From assembly GCF_024360925.2 (NCBI RefSeq), contig NZ_CP113517.1, positions 3,348,001-3,412,000 on the forward strand: a stretch of 64,000 nt of DNA, given 5' to 3'. The translations under genes and the position numbers were made by a program. The DNA is from Methylomonas rapida. Lineage in GTDB: Bacteria > Pseudomonadota > Gammaproteobacteria > Methylococcales > Methylomonadaceae. Positions 27,543 to 35,850 of the stretch are shown piece after piece; position 1 is the stretch's first letter; each line of letters begins with the position of its first letter. The notes beneath the pieces are model-generated. The model was not told the origin of the DNA and made no database searches. It saw only the letters and a program-made list of their open reading frames with translations.

Positions 27543-27986
27543 TCAAAGATTTTTGGGAATACGGATTTTTTGGCCGGGATAAATCTTGTCTGGGTCTTTG
27601 ATGACTTCCCGATTGGCCTCGAAAATCTTTTGATATTTGGCACCGTTTCCATACGCGTGTTCGGCGATTTTCCACAGTGTGTCGCCTTTTTCTATCGTAT
27701 AGAATTGGTCGTCACTTGCCACTGCACTGCCGTCAGCGATCTTTACGCCGGCGGCATCGACATTTTCAATGCCTTGCACGTTACCGGCGATCAGCACGGC
27801 TTTTTCCAAGGCCTCAGCGGATTTTGCGGTACCGCTCAGAACGGCTTTGCCGTCCTTGACTTGCACCTGCAAGTTTTCGATACCCGGATTGTCTTCTTCG
27901 ATGGCTTTTTGTAATGCGGCGGGTGCTTCATTTTCGGCGCCGAATAGCTTTTTGCCGATATTCAGCGCAAAGTCGAATAAGCCCAT
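27543..27986 (-). CDS. BON-LysM protein, Kbp/YgaU-like
   Basis: 147 residues, close to E. coli Kbp (YgaU, about 149), a cytoplasmic potassium-binding protein with a BON domain followed by LysM. Here BON spans about 20-85 (LQVQVKDGKAVLSGTAKS, AGNVQGIENVDAAGV) and LysM about 96-145 (FYTIEKGDTLWKIAEHAYG to YPGQKIRIPKNL). No signal peptide, as in Kbp. A strong AAGGAG precedes the ATG. It is 17 bases upstream of the EF-hand gene, so the two are probably co-transcribed. Confidence 0.88.
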   Translation of the reverse strand: MGLFDFALNIGKKLFGAENEAPAALQKAIEEDNPGIENLQVQVKDGKAVLSGTAKSAEALEKAVLIAGNVQGIENVDAAGVKIADGSAVASDDQFYTIEKGDTLWKIAEHAYGNGAKYQKIFEANREVIKDPDKIYPGQKIRIPKNL

Positions 27987-28221
27987 GATTTATCTCCTTT
28001 CATTGGTCAAGCCAATGAGGCTTTTTGGATGGGGGGAGCCAGCACGATACACCCGGCACCGGGTCATTGCAACCCAATTCAACTGTTAATCATGATGTTT
28101 TCATGACACGTTTAATTTGACTTATTTGCGCCGAGTTGTCTTCAAGCCACAGCGAAAAATCCATGACCTCGGCATTTCTGGTATAACACCGTCACAACAA
28201 TAATTCTTAGAGGAACGAAAA

Positions 28222-28296
28222 ATGATTACCGTGGCTATTTATATTTTGACGATGTCTTTTGCGGCCTATGTTATTTATCGGGTACGCAGCAAATAG
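28222..28296 (+). CDS. Very small putative membrane protein (24 aa)
   Basis: Translation from the ATG at 28222 gives MITVAIYILTMSFAAYVIYR followed by VRSK: one hydrophobic helix of about 17 residues and a basic end, as expected for a single-pass inner-membrane microprotein with a cytoplasmic C-terminus. AGAGGA lies about 8 bases upstream. It stands alone in a 575-base region and is followed by a hairpin at 28344-28369. No named family recognised; being so short, it could be fortuitous. Confidence 0.5.
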   Translation: MITVAIYILTMSFAAYVIYRVRSK

Positions 28297-28343
28297 CGTC
28301 GTCGCAATGCAAAAGAGATAGAGGGGGGAAGGCGACAAAAAGA

Positions 28344-28369
28344 GCCCTCATGTCATTGACAATGAGGGC
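28344..28369. terminator. Stem-loop after the 24-aa ORF
   Basis: GCCCTCAT (28344-28351) pairs with ATGAGGGC (28362-28369), with GTCA/TGAC inside the loop able to extend it. It lies 48 bases after the stop of the small ORF. There is no T run, so factor-independent termination is doubtful; a structural or repeat role is possible. Confidence 0.4.
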
Positions 28370-28561
28370 CATGAAGTGCAGAGCTTTAGATACTGCGAGG
28401 AAACAACGAGAAATTTTAAACGGGTATGATGCCTGGCCGCGTCGTACGGATGACAATCGAGCACCGCTCTCTAGCCTATTGATTCAACAAGAGGGCAAGC
28501 CAACGGCCATACTACAGTAACGACGAGACCGGCTTTAAACGCTCTAGTTCAGGAACAGCTT

Positions 28562-28720
28562 TCAGGATTGAGCCTCATCCAAATCCAGATTGCTGGACAG
28601 GGAAGCCGCCCCGAACAACATGGTGGAAAGAACGAATTCACCGGACATGAAGCCAAATACCCCTGTCATGAAAAAAAAGCCGGTAATGATGTCTCTATAT
28701 AGATTGTTAGATTTATTCAT
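28562..28720 (-). CDS. Small putative membrane protein (52 aa)
   Basis: Reverse-strand frame from the ATG at 28720 to TGA at 28562 (52 residues). A polar start (MNKSNNLYRD) is followed by two short hydrophobic stretches, IITGFFFMTGVFGFM and FVLSTMLFGAASL, and an acidic tail SNLDLDEAQS. The composition and clean helix-loop-helix pattern look real rather than random. The ribosome-binding site is weak (GGACG). It is divergent from the secreted protein at 28863. No family recognised. Confidence 0.45.
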   Translation of the reverse strand: MNKSNNLYRDIITGFFFMTGVFGFMSGEFVLSTMLFGAASLSSNLDLDEAQS

Positions 28721-28862
28721 GGTTACGTCCAAGACTGAATGCAGTCGGTTGTTAATTGAGTTGGCTTAACTATAACCCCTGGCTAATAATTTACAATAGA
28801 CACATTATTAGATGATTTGTTTCTTAAATAGAAACAAATACAAGCCATCCCGGTTTCCAACC

Positions 28863-29459
28863 ATGAAAAGACTGCTTTGCTTATTACTGCTATTGCTACC
28901 GCCCCCCTCGAACGCCGACGACATCATTGCGATCAAACTACCGGAATGCGAAGCCAGGCTCGAGCGTAGAAAGGTAGAGCCCAACCTGGCGCTAGTCAGA
29001 AGCGATTGCCCATTATCGTTACCGTCTTTGGCGCTGTTGTTAGAGCAGGGTTTACCGGACCTATTCCCTGATAAAACAGCGGAGATTCGCTCGATTTATC
29101 TCGGTCGATTGATGAATTATCCCGATTGGTCACGCTTGTTGGCGGAAACAGCGGCCAAATCCCCCCTCTGGGATGCCAAACGCGGCCGCCCGCGCAAGCG
29201 CGGCGAACATGACAACCGCAGCGTGACGACCTTGCTGAATGAGCCCGCGTATCCCATGGCTTTGCTCCCGGCATTTGCGCGCTACGGCCTGAAACCTTGT
29301 ATCGCCAGCGTGGAAAAAGTGCTGGTATTCAAAGTCAAAGAACTTGAGTCCGCGCAACAGCGAGTTGCAACGTCAATTCCCGCCGATGCCCGTTTACCCT
29401 TTGACGCGCAAATCTGGTTGTCCTTGCATCCCTTAGCCGACAGTTGCGGCGGGCGTTAA
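28863..29459 (+). CDS. Secreted protein of unknown function
   Basis: 198 residues from the ATG at 28863; a longer frame to 28812 would put 17 residues before a good signal peptide and was not chosen. The signal is MKRLLCLLLLLLPPPSNADD, with cleavage likely after SNA. The mature part has cysteines in LPECEARL, SDCPLSL, LKPCIAS and ADSCGGR, consistent with two disulfides, and a basic patch RGRPRKRGEHDNR. No domain recognised. It is 105 bases upstream of the YfbR-like gene and may be co-transcribed with it. Confidence 0.65.
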   Translation: MKRLLCLLLLLLPPPSNADDIIAIKLPECEARLERRKVEPNLALVRSDCPLSLPSLALLLEQGLPDLFPDKTAEIRSIYLGRLMNYPDWSRLLAETAAKSPLWDAKRGRPRKRGEHDNRSVTTLLNEPAYPMALLPAFARYGLKPCIASVEKVLVFKVKELESAQQRVATSIPADARLPFDAQIWLSLHPLADSCGGR

Positions 29460-29564
29460 GCCCAAACCACGGTTTTGCCAGAAATAGAATGGCTGCTGCA
29501 TGCTAAACTGAAATCCAAAGCCCGTCCCGAACTGTCAAAGATTGTGCAAACCGTGAGACACACC

Positions 29565-30170
29565 ATGCAAGAAACCGGTATCAAGAGCAGTTTTTACGCT
29601 TACCTGTCAAGGCTCAGATGGATCAAACGCTGGGGCTTGAAGCGCAACGCCCACGAAGAGAATGTCATGGAGCATAGCTGGGAAGTCGCCGTCATCGCCC
29701 ACACGCTGGCATTGATCAAAAACCGCTACTTCCAAGGCAGTGTCGATGCCAATGCCGTTGCCGCCGCGGCCTTGTATCACGACATTACCGAAGTGATCAC
29801 GGGCGATCTGCCCACCCCGATCAAATACCACTCGCCGGCGATTTTGCATGCCTACAAACAGATTGAACTTCAGGCCGAAATCGAACTACTAAAACTATTG
29901 CCCGATGAGTTAGAAGAGGACTTTAGGCCACTGATTCAACATGACAAATTATCCATTGAGCACCAGCAGATCATCAAGGCGGCCGATAAAATTTCCGCTT
30001 ACTTGAAATGCCAGGCCGAGCTGAAAGCCGGTAATACCGAGTTTGAACTGGCCGCGCAGCAATTGGCGCAAAACATCCATGCGCTACAACAACCCGAGGT
30101 CGTATTTTTCATGCAAGCCTTTGCGCCGAGTTGCGGCTTGACGCTGGATGGCTTGATGCAAACCCATTGA
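29565..30170 (+). CDS. yfbR: HD-domain 5'-deoxynucleotidase, YfbR-like
   Basis: Cytoplasmic metal-dependent phosphohydrolase that removes phosphate from deoxyribonucleoside 5'-monophosphates. The start at 29565 gives 201 residues (E. coli YfbR 199) and the family opening SSFYAYLSRLRWIKRWGLKRN; a TTG-initiated frame from 29475 adds 30 unlikely residues. Metal-binding residues of the HD fold are visible as EHS (His37), YHDITEV (His72-Asp73) and a later KAADKISAY (Asp). EVITGDLPTPIKYHSPA is the substrate-pocket signature. Confidence 0.92.
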   Translation: MQETGIKSSFYAYLSRLRWIKRWGLKRNAHEENVMEHSWEVAVIAHTLALIKNRYFQGSVDANAVAAAALYHDITEVITGDLPTPIKYHSPAILHAYKQIELQAEIELLKLLPDELEEDFRPLIQHDKLSIEHQQIIKAADKISAYLKCQAELKAGNTEFELAAQQLAQNIHALQQPEVVFFMQAFAPSCGLTLDGLMQTH

Positions 30171-30281
30171 GCCGAATCAAGCGGAGTTTTAATCCATTCC
30201 TAATCTATTGCTCATCCCGTATTAACCAACGGCATATAGAATTCGGGACAAATTGATTAACTTGCAAAAACAGGAGTTTTT

Positions 30282-30638
30282 ATGTCCAGAGTCGGAATGT
30301 TTGCCGTCCTCGGTTTATTGTTTTCTTCCGCCACGCTTGCCGATCATGGCCATGGTCACGGTCATCATCATGGCCATGGCCACGGACATGGCCACCACCA
30401 TCATCACGATCATTACGTGGAAGTGGAACGGGTTTACTATGCCGAGCCTGTCGTTCACTATGCCCCCGTACCGGCGCCGGCACCGCGTTATCGCAGTTAC
30501 GATCAACGCTCGCCTCAAGGCTTGGTCGGCGGTGTACTCGGTAGCGCGGTAGGTTATGAAATGAGCCACGGCGATCCGCTGGGCGCCGGCATAGGCGCGG
30601 CGGCCGGCGCCTGGATGGGCAACGGCATGAGCCGATAA
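30282..30638 (+). CDS. Exported His-rich protein with glycine-zipper region
   Basis: 118 residues. A signal peptide (MSRVGMFAVLGLLFSSATLA, 1-20) is followed by a run of His, Gly and Asp from residue 21 to about 44 in which 14 of 24 residues are His, then a Tyr/Pro/Val-rich linker, and a C-terminal GGVLGSAVGYEMSHGDPLGAGIGAAAGAWMG glycine-zipper (2TM-type, about 82-112). The His tract would bind nickel, zinc or copper in the periplasm; the zipper suggests membrane association. AGGAG lies just before the ATG. It is probably a metal-handling envelope protein. Confidence 0.72.
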   Translation: MSRVGMFAVLGLLFSSATLADHGHGHGHHHGHGHGHGHHHHHDHYVEVERVYYAEPVVHYAPVPAPAPRYRSYDQRSPQGLVGGVLGSAVGYEMSHGDPLGAGIGAAAGAWMGNGMSR

Positions 30639-30652
30639 GGAGATTTGGCATA

Positions 30653-30702
30653 CTCCTTTTGAAAAAGGAGGATTGAGGGGGATTTTATTACAAATCTCCC
30701 CC
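30653..30702. repeat. Double hairpin in a 557-base intergenic region
   Basis: Just after the His-rich gene, CTCCTTTT (30653-30660) pairs with AAAAGGAG (30663-30670), and GGGGGATTT (30677-30685) pairs with AAATC-T-CCCCC (30692-30702) with one bulge. It could terminate the preceding gene; it also resembles common intergenic hairpin repeats. The rest of 30639-31195 holds the inverted-repeat element at 30785-30948 and, otherwise, nothing I recognise. Confidence 0.5.
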
Positions 30703-30784
30703 TAGCCTTTGGCAGCCACTGCATGCATTGCCCCACCGTCTGCATCCCTGCAAGTCGTCTTTCCTTGCGATACCAGCCCCTTAT

Positions 30785-30948
30785 CCTAAAAACATCAGTA
30801 TTCCACGAAAAGCACGAAAGACACTAAATAAAACAGATGGTTACGTCACTTGATTTAGTTGCCCGCAAGGTGTCGGCTTTTTGAGCAATAACTTTTTGAA
30901 ACTGTTCGTGATTTTTGTGTGTTTCGTGGACCAAATGATTTTTATAGG
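30785..30948. repeat. Inverted-repeat element, copy 1 (MITE-like, 164 bp)
   Basis: The element begins CCTAAAAAC, then CCACGAAAAGCACGAAAG at 30803, and ends with TTCGTGG at 30923-30929 and ATTTTTATAGG, so its outer 25 or so bases are inverted repeats of each other. The same layout recurs at 43172-43345, including an identical 20-base block GTGTGTTTCGTGGACCAAAT. The interiors differ. No ORF is carried. It is most simply a non-autonomous mobile repeat. Confidence 0.65.
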
Positions 30949-31195
30949 CTTATCGGAAATCAAAAGCGGTAAGTTCCGCGACCAAAGCCAATCTACGACA
31001 AACCCCATTGCATCGCCGCCCAAGGTTCTGTTTCACGTCCCACAACCCGTCCAATATCTCTTTTTATAAAGTTTCGGGATAGCGAACTCAAGAAACGACA
31101 TTTCGATAACAATTGAACATAGTTCAATTTGACTTTATAGTATTGCCTGCAAATTGCATTTCGTCTGCTAAGATGCGCTCCCAAGGAGGCAAACC

Positions 31196-33349
31196 ATGTT
31201 AAAACGATTTCTACACTGGCTGTTAACGTTACTATTCCGCGTCAAGGTCAACGGCCTTGAAAATTACCGTCAAGCCGGTGATCGGGTATTGATCATCGCC
31301 AATCATACCTCGTTTCTGGATCCACTTTTACTCGGCGTGTTTTTGCCGGATGACATCACCTTTGCGATCAATACGCAAATATCCCAGCGCTGGTGGCTGA
31401 AACCGTTTTTACGTCTGTCCAAGGTTTTCCCGATGGACCCTACCCACCCCATTTCCTTGAAAGCACTGATTCATCATTTGCAATCGGACACCAAAACCGT
31501 GATTTTTCCCGAAGGCCGCATCACGGTGACGGGTTCGATGATGAAAATCTACGATGGCACCGGCATGGTCGCCGACAAATCCGGCGCCACCTTGTTGCCG
31601 ATTCGCATCGATGGCGCGCAATACTCGCATTTTTCCAAGCTGAAAAACATCGTGCGCTTGCGCTGGTTTCCTCGCATCACGATACACATCCTGCCGCCGA
31701 CCCGTATCGACACCCACGGCGCTTTCACAGGCAAGGCCAGGCGTAAACACAGTGGCCACGTGCTGGCCGACATCATGACCGAAATGATGTTCGCCACCAG
31801 CCATTACCGGCAAACCCTGTTCTCGGCCTTGCTGGAAGCCCGGCGCACTCACGGCGGCCAGCATATCGTCGCCGAAGATTTGGAGCGGAAGCCGCTCAGT
31901 TACGACCGGTTGATCACGGGTAGCATTATCCTTGGCAAATTGATCAAAGCCTTGACCAGTCCCGGCGAAACGGTCGGCGTCTTGCTACCCAATTCCACCA
32001 AAACCTTGAGCGTCATTCTGGGTTTGCAACTCTACGGCCGGATACCGGGCATGCTGAATTATTCGATTGGTTCCGCAGGCATGGCCTCGGCTTGCAATAC
32101 CGGCAAAATCAGCATCGTGCTGACCTCGCGCAAATTCATCGACATGGCGCACCTCGGCGACGAAGCGGCCCGCCTGTCGGAGCATGTCAAACTGGCCTAT
32201 CTGGAAGATCTGGCCGCCTCGCTGTCGCCTTGGGATAAATTGGCCGGTCTGATCCAGGCCAAAACCGCCGATTACTGGTACAAGAGCCATTTCTACGATT
32301 CCGACGATGCCGCCGTAACGCTATTCACCTCCGGCTCGGAAGGGGCGCCGAAAGGCGTGGTGCTGTCGCACGCGAACGTGCTGGCCAACCTCCAGCAGGT
32401 CAAGGCGCGCATCGATTTCAATCCGACCGACGTGGTGCTGAATTTCCTGCCGATGTTCCATTCGTTCGGCTTCACGATAGGCACGCTGCTACCGATCATG
32501 AACGGCATGACCACATTCCTGTATCCATCGCCGCTGCATTACGCGATCATCCCGGAAATGGCCTACGAGGTCGGAGCCACCATCATGTTCGGCACCAACA
32601 CCTTCCTGGCCGCTTATGCAAAGAAAGCCCATCCTTACGATTTTTTCAGCCTGCGCTATGTCGTGGCCGGCGCGGAAAAACTGCAGGAAAGCACGCGGCA
32701 AATGTGGCTGGACAAATTCGGCATCCGCATTTTGGAAGGCTACGGCGCCACCGAAACCTCGCCGGTGACTTCGGTCAACACCGCGATGGACTACAAGGCC
32801 GGCACCGTCGGCCGCATCATGCCGGACATGCTGTACAAACTGGAACCCGTGCCCGGCATCGAACACGGCGGCAAATTGCATGTGGCGGGCCCCAACATCA
32901 TGAAAGGCTATCTATTGCCCGACAATCCCGGCGTGCTGGTACCGCCCTGCTCGCTGTACGGCGAAGGCTGGTACGATACTGGCGACATCGTCGACATCGA
33001 TGATGAAGGCTTCATCAAGATTCAAGGCCGCAGCAAGCGTTTCGCCAAGATCAGCGGCGAGATGGTGTCCTTGACCGCCGTGGAACAACTGGCCAGCGCG
33101 GCCTGGCCAGAGGCTCACCATGCCGCCGTCGGCCTGCCGGAAGCCAAGAAGGGCGAACAGGTGATTTTATTGACCACGCAGCGCGACGCCAGTCCCAAAC
33201 ACCTGGCAGAAGCCTCGCCCGGCGTGGCATCGATCAACCTGCCAAAAAAAGTATTCGTCGTGGAAAAAGTACCCGTACTGCCGACCGGCAAAACCGATTA
33301 CATCGCCGCAACCCAATTAGCCGATAGCCTGCTGATGGCGGAGAATTAA
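31196..33349 (+). CDS. aas: Bifunctional acyl-ACP synthetase / 2-acylglycerophosphoethanolamine acyltransferase
   Basis: Inner-membrane enzyme that re-acylates lysophosphatidylethanolamine using fatty acids first activated on acyl carrier protein. 717 residues (E. coli Aas 719). The acyltransferase domain comes first, with NHTSFLD (His37, Asp42 of HX4D) and FPEGRITVTG (about 102-111). The AMP-binding domain has TLFTSGSEGAPKGVVLSH (about 377-394), EGYGATETSPV and GWYDTGDIVDIDDEG. AAGGAGG precedes the ATG. It is followed 142 bases later by lplT, its usual transport partner. Confidence 0.96.
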   Translation: MLKRFLHWLLTLLFRVKVNGLENYRQAGDRVLIIANHTSFLDPLLLGVFLPDDITFAINTQISQRWWLKPFLRLSKVFPMDPTHPISLKALIHHLQSDTKTVIFPEGRITVTGSMMKIYDGTGMVADKSGATLLPIRIDGAQYSHFSKLKNIVRLRWFPRITIHILPPTRIDTHGAFTGKARRKHSGHVLADIMTEMMFATSHYRQTLFSALLEARRTHGGQHIVAEDLERKPLSYDRLITGSIILGKLIKALTSPGETVGVLLPNSTKTLSVILGLQLYGRIPGMLNYSIGSAGMASACNTGKISIVLTSRKFIDMAHLGDEAARLSEHVKLAYLEDLAASLSPWDKLAGLIQAKTADYWYKSHFYDSDDAAVTLFTSGSEGAPKGVVLSHANVLANLQQVKARIDFNPTDVVLNFLPMFHSFGFTIGTLLPIMNGMTTFLYPSPLHYAIIPEMAYEVGATIMFGTNTFLAAYAKKAHPYDFFSLRYVVAGAEKLQESTRQMWLDKFGIRILEGYGATETSPVTSVNTAMDYKAGTVGRIMPDMLYKLEPVPGIEHGGKLHVAGPNIMKGYLLPDNPGVLVPPCSLYGEGWYDTGDIVDIDDEGFIKIQGRSKRFAKISGEMVSLTAVEQLASAAWPEAHHAAVGLPEAKKGEQVILLTTQRDASPKHLAEASPGVASINLPKKVFVVEKVPVLPTGKTDYIAATQLADSLLMAEN

Positions 33350-33491
33350 GGCGATTTATGAAAATAGCATCCCTTTGCCTAGCCCCACCCGCTCTCCCAA
33401 GGGGTGAGGCAGTAAAATTCGCATGCCATTTTGATGGAATCCCCAGCGAACATAAACTGGCAAGGTACTTCCCTAAATAGCCTGATACGTT

Positions 33492-34664
33492 ATGAGCAAA
33501 CACATCTATTCCCTGCTGATCGCCCAATTTTTGTCGGCCTTTGCGGATAACGCGATATTGTTTACCGTGATCGCATTGGTGATGCAACACCCCGAGGCGC
33601 CCGGCTGGTATGTACCGGCCTTGCAAAGCGTATTCCTGGTCGCATTCGTGCTGCTGGCCCCTTGGGTAGGCACATTCGCCGACAACCAGGCCAAATCGCG
33701 GGTACTGATCATCGCCAATCTGATCAAAGCCGCCGGCGCCGGATTGTTGTTGCTCAAGGTCGAGCCGTTGATCGCCTATTGCATCGTGGGTGTCGGCGCC
33801 GCGCTATACAGCCCGGCGAAATACGGCATTCTGCCGGAACTGGCCAGACATGACTGTTTGGTCAAGGCCAATAGCTGGATAGAAGGTTCGACGATTCTGG
33901 CGATTTTGACCGGCATGGTGGTCGGCGCCAAAGTTGCCGATTATTCCACCAGTTGGGCCTTGCTGGGAACCATTGCATTGTTTCTGATTTCGGCCGCTAC
34001 CACGGTACTGTTGCCGAGCAACGTCAGCCGCAAGGAAGTTACTGGCTCGAAAGTCATGCAGTTTTTTCAGGAAGTACGCAGTTTTCTGTCGCTGCCGCGT
34101 TCGCGTTTTGCAGTTCTGGGAGCGTCGCTGTTTTGGGCCGCCGCGGCTTGCGTGCGGGTCATCATTGTAGCGTGGGCGCCTTTGGTATTGATGTCGCACA
34201 ATGCTAGCGACATTGCCAATCTGACCTTGTTTTTGGCCCTGGGCATCATTGCCGGCTCGGCCTTGGTGCCGCATTTGATTCCATTGGAACATCTGCGCCG
34301 CGCCCGAATTCCGGCTTATTTCATGGCGCTGTTGATCATGGGCCTGGGCTTTACCGACGAAATCTGGCCGGCGCGTATCGTGTTGTTTTTGATGGGTACT
34401 GCGGGCGGCATGTTCATCGTGCCGGTCAATGCTGCACTACAGGAATTGGGGCAGCAAAGCATAGGCAGCGGCGGCGCGGTAGCGATGCAGAATTTCTTTC
34501 AAAATGCGGCGATGTTGTTATCGGTGGGAGGCTACACTTTCGCGGCTTCTTTACGGGTCGGCCCGATCGAGGCCTTGTTGGCGCTTGGCGCCCTGCTGTT
34601 GCTAACCATTTTCTTGGTGGTGTCGCGCTTGCCCAATAATCAAGCTACGACCATCCCTGAATGA
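33492..34664 (+). CDS. lplT: Lysophospholipid transporter LplT
   Basis: Major facilitator that flips lysophospholipids inward for Aas. 390 residues (E. coli 397), 12 helices. Family hallmarks: IAQFLSAFADNAILF at the N-terminus, GVGAALYSPAKYGILPEL after helix 4, VKANSWIEGSTILAILTG, and GGMFIVPVNAALQELGQ in the C-terminal half. Placement directly after aas confirms the role. Its 3' end overlaps the convergent TetR gene by 20 bases. Confidence 0.93.
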   Translation: MSKHIYSLLIAQFLSAFADNAILFTVIALVMQHPEAPGWYVPALQSVFLVAFVLLAPWVGTFADNQAKSRVLIIANLIKAAGAGLLLLKVEPLIAYCIVGVGAALYSPAKYGILPELARHDCLVKANSWIEGSTILAILTGMVVGAKVADYSTSWALLGTIALFLISAATTVLLPSNVSRKEVTGSKVMQFFQEVRSFLSLPRSRFAVLGASLFWAAAACVRVIIVAWAPLVLMSHNASDIANLTLFLALGIIAGSALVPHLIPLEHLRRARIPAYFMALLIMGLGFTDEIWPARIVLFLMGTAGGMFIVPVNAALQELGQQSIGSGGAVAMQNFFQNAAMLLSVGGYTFAASLRVGPIEALLALGALLLLTIFLVVSRLPNNQATTIPE

Positions 34665-35232
34665 AACCGCATACCAGCAAGGCAACGGTGGCCTGAGCGT
34701 CTTCGACGCCGACTCGACCCAGGCTACCGTTCAAAGACAAGACACACACGCCGTGCACGCCGCTCCACAAGGCCCTTGCCGCCAGACTGATCTGCTCCTG
34801 AGTCTGTTGCGGGCGTAATTCCTGCAGCACGTTTTCGATAATCAGGAAAATATCCCGCACTTTTTGCTGATACCATGCCGGCGTGGCCACATCGTTGATG
34901 GCTTCGAAAATCATGCGCCAGCGGTTGTAATGCTGCCGGGCAAAATTCAAGTAAATCTCGGCCAGGGCCTGGATATGCGCTTCGGCCGACTCAAAGACCT
35001 GCTCGACACGCAAGGCCTCCGCAAGGCGATCCAGCGTTCGGCCTTTGACATGCATGATCAAATCATCCATGTTTTCGAAGACCATATAAATGCTGCCGAC
35101 GGTATAACCGATTTCCATCGCCACCTTGCGTACGGTCAACGCATTGAAGCCCTCGTCAATGACGATGTTTTCGGCGGCACTCAGCACCATTTCCCGAATC
35201 TGCTCTTGAGTATGCTCACTTCTTCTGGCCAT
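34645..35232 (-). CDS. TetR-family regulator
   Basis: 195 residues from the ATG at 35232 (MARRSEHTQEQ); a TTG at 35253 would add 7 residues. The helix-turn-helix is VLSAAENIVIDEGFNALTVRK then IGYTVGSIYMVFENMDDLI. The C-terminal domain (RMIFEAINDV, LAARALWSGVHGVCVLSL) is of the WHG/TetR_C_13 type. It converges on lplT with a 20-base antisense overlap and is divergent from the Nudix gene at 35304, its likeliest neighbour target. No clear palindrome was found in the 71-base gap. Confidence 0.85.
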   Translation of the reverse strand: MARRSEHTQEQIREMVLSAAENIVIDEGFNALTVRKVAMEIGYTVGSIYMVFENMDDLIMHVKGRTLDRLAEALRVEQVFESAEAHIQALAEIYLNFARQHYNRWRMIFEAINDVATPAWYQQKVRDIFLIIENVLQELRPQQTQEQISLAARALWSGVHGVCVLSLNGSLGRVGVEDAQATVALLVCGFIQGWS

Positions 35233-35303
35233 ATTTTGCTCTGCTGGGTGCAATCAAAAAACGTTACCATACACGACCTTTCAACTGGAATCGATAGTTA
35301 GCC

Positions 35304-35798
35304 ATGCAAAACGAACTGCTTGCCGTCGTCGACGAGCATGACGTCATCCTCGAGCACCGCCCTCGCCACGAAATTCATGCCCAAGGCTTGCGCCATCGTG
35401 CCGTGCATATTCTGGTATTCGACGACCAGGGTCGGCTATTGTTGCAAAAGCGCTCGATGAAAAAGGATTTGAACAAGGGCTTATGGGACACATCGGCCGC
35501 CGGCCATGTCGACCAGGGCGAAAGCTATGACGCCTGCGCGCCGCGCGAACTGCGGGAGGAACTGAACGTTACGGCGCCACTGACGCCGCTATTCAAGCTA
35601 TCGGCAACGCCGGCATTGGGCATGGAATTCATTAAAGTCTACCACAGCCAACACAACGGCCCATTTGAATTCGCCACGGAAGAAATCGACGAAATTCGTT
35701 GGTCAAGTCGCGATGAAATAGCCCGTCGAGTGACTGAAAACGACGCGACGCTGACCGAGACCTTTAAAATCATCTGGCGCCACTACCAGGAAATTTAA
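35304..35798 (+). CDS. Nudix hydrolase, YfcD/IDI-like
   Basis: 164 residues. The N-terminal NELLAVVDEHDVILEHRPR and HIHAQGLRHRAVHILVF pattern matches the YfcD branch, related to isopentenyl diphosphate isomerase. The Nudix box is present as AGHVDQGESYDACAPRELREEL, with the usual terminal GU replaced by NV. Substrate unknown. It is divergent from the TetR gene at 34645 and converges on hsp20. Confidence 0.82.
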   Translation: MQNELLAVVDEHDVILEHRPRHEIHAQGLRHRAVHILVFDDQGRLLLQKRSMKKDLNKGLWDTSAAGHVDQGESYDACAPRELREELNVTAPLTPLFKLSATPALGMEFIKVYHSQHNGPFEFATEEIDEIRWSSRDEIARRVTENDATLTETFKIIWRHYQEI

Positions 35799-35850
35799 GG
35801 TTTTTGGAACGGGCGGGCGAAACCGCCCACCCGGAGGAACAACAGCGGTT

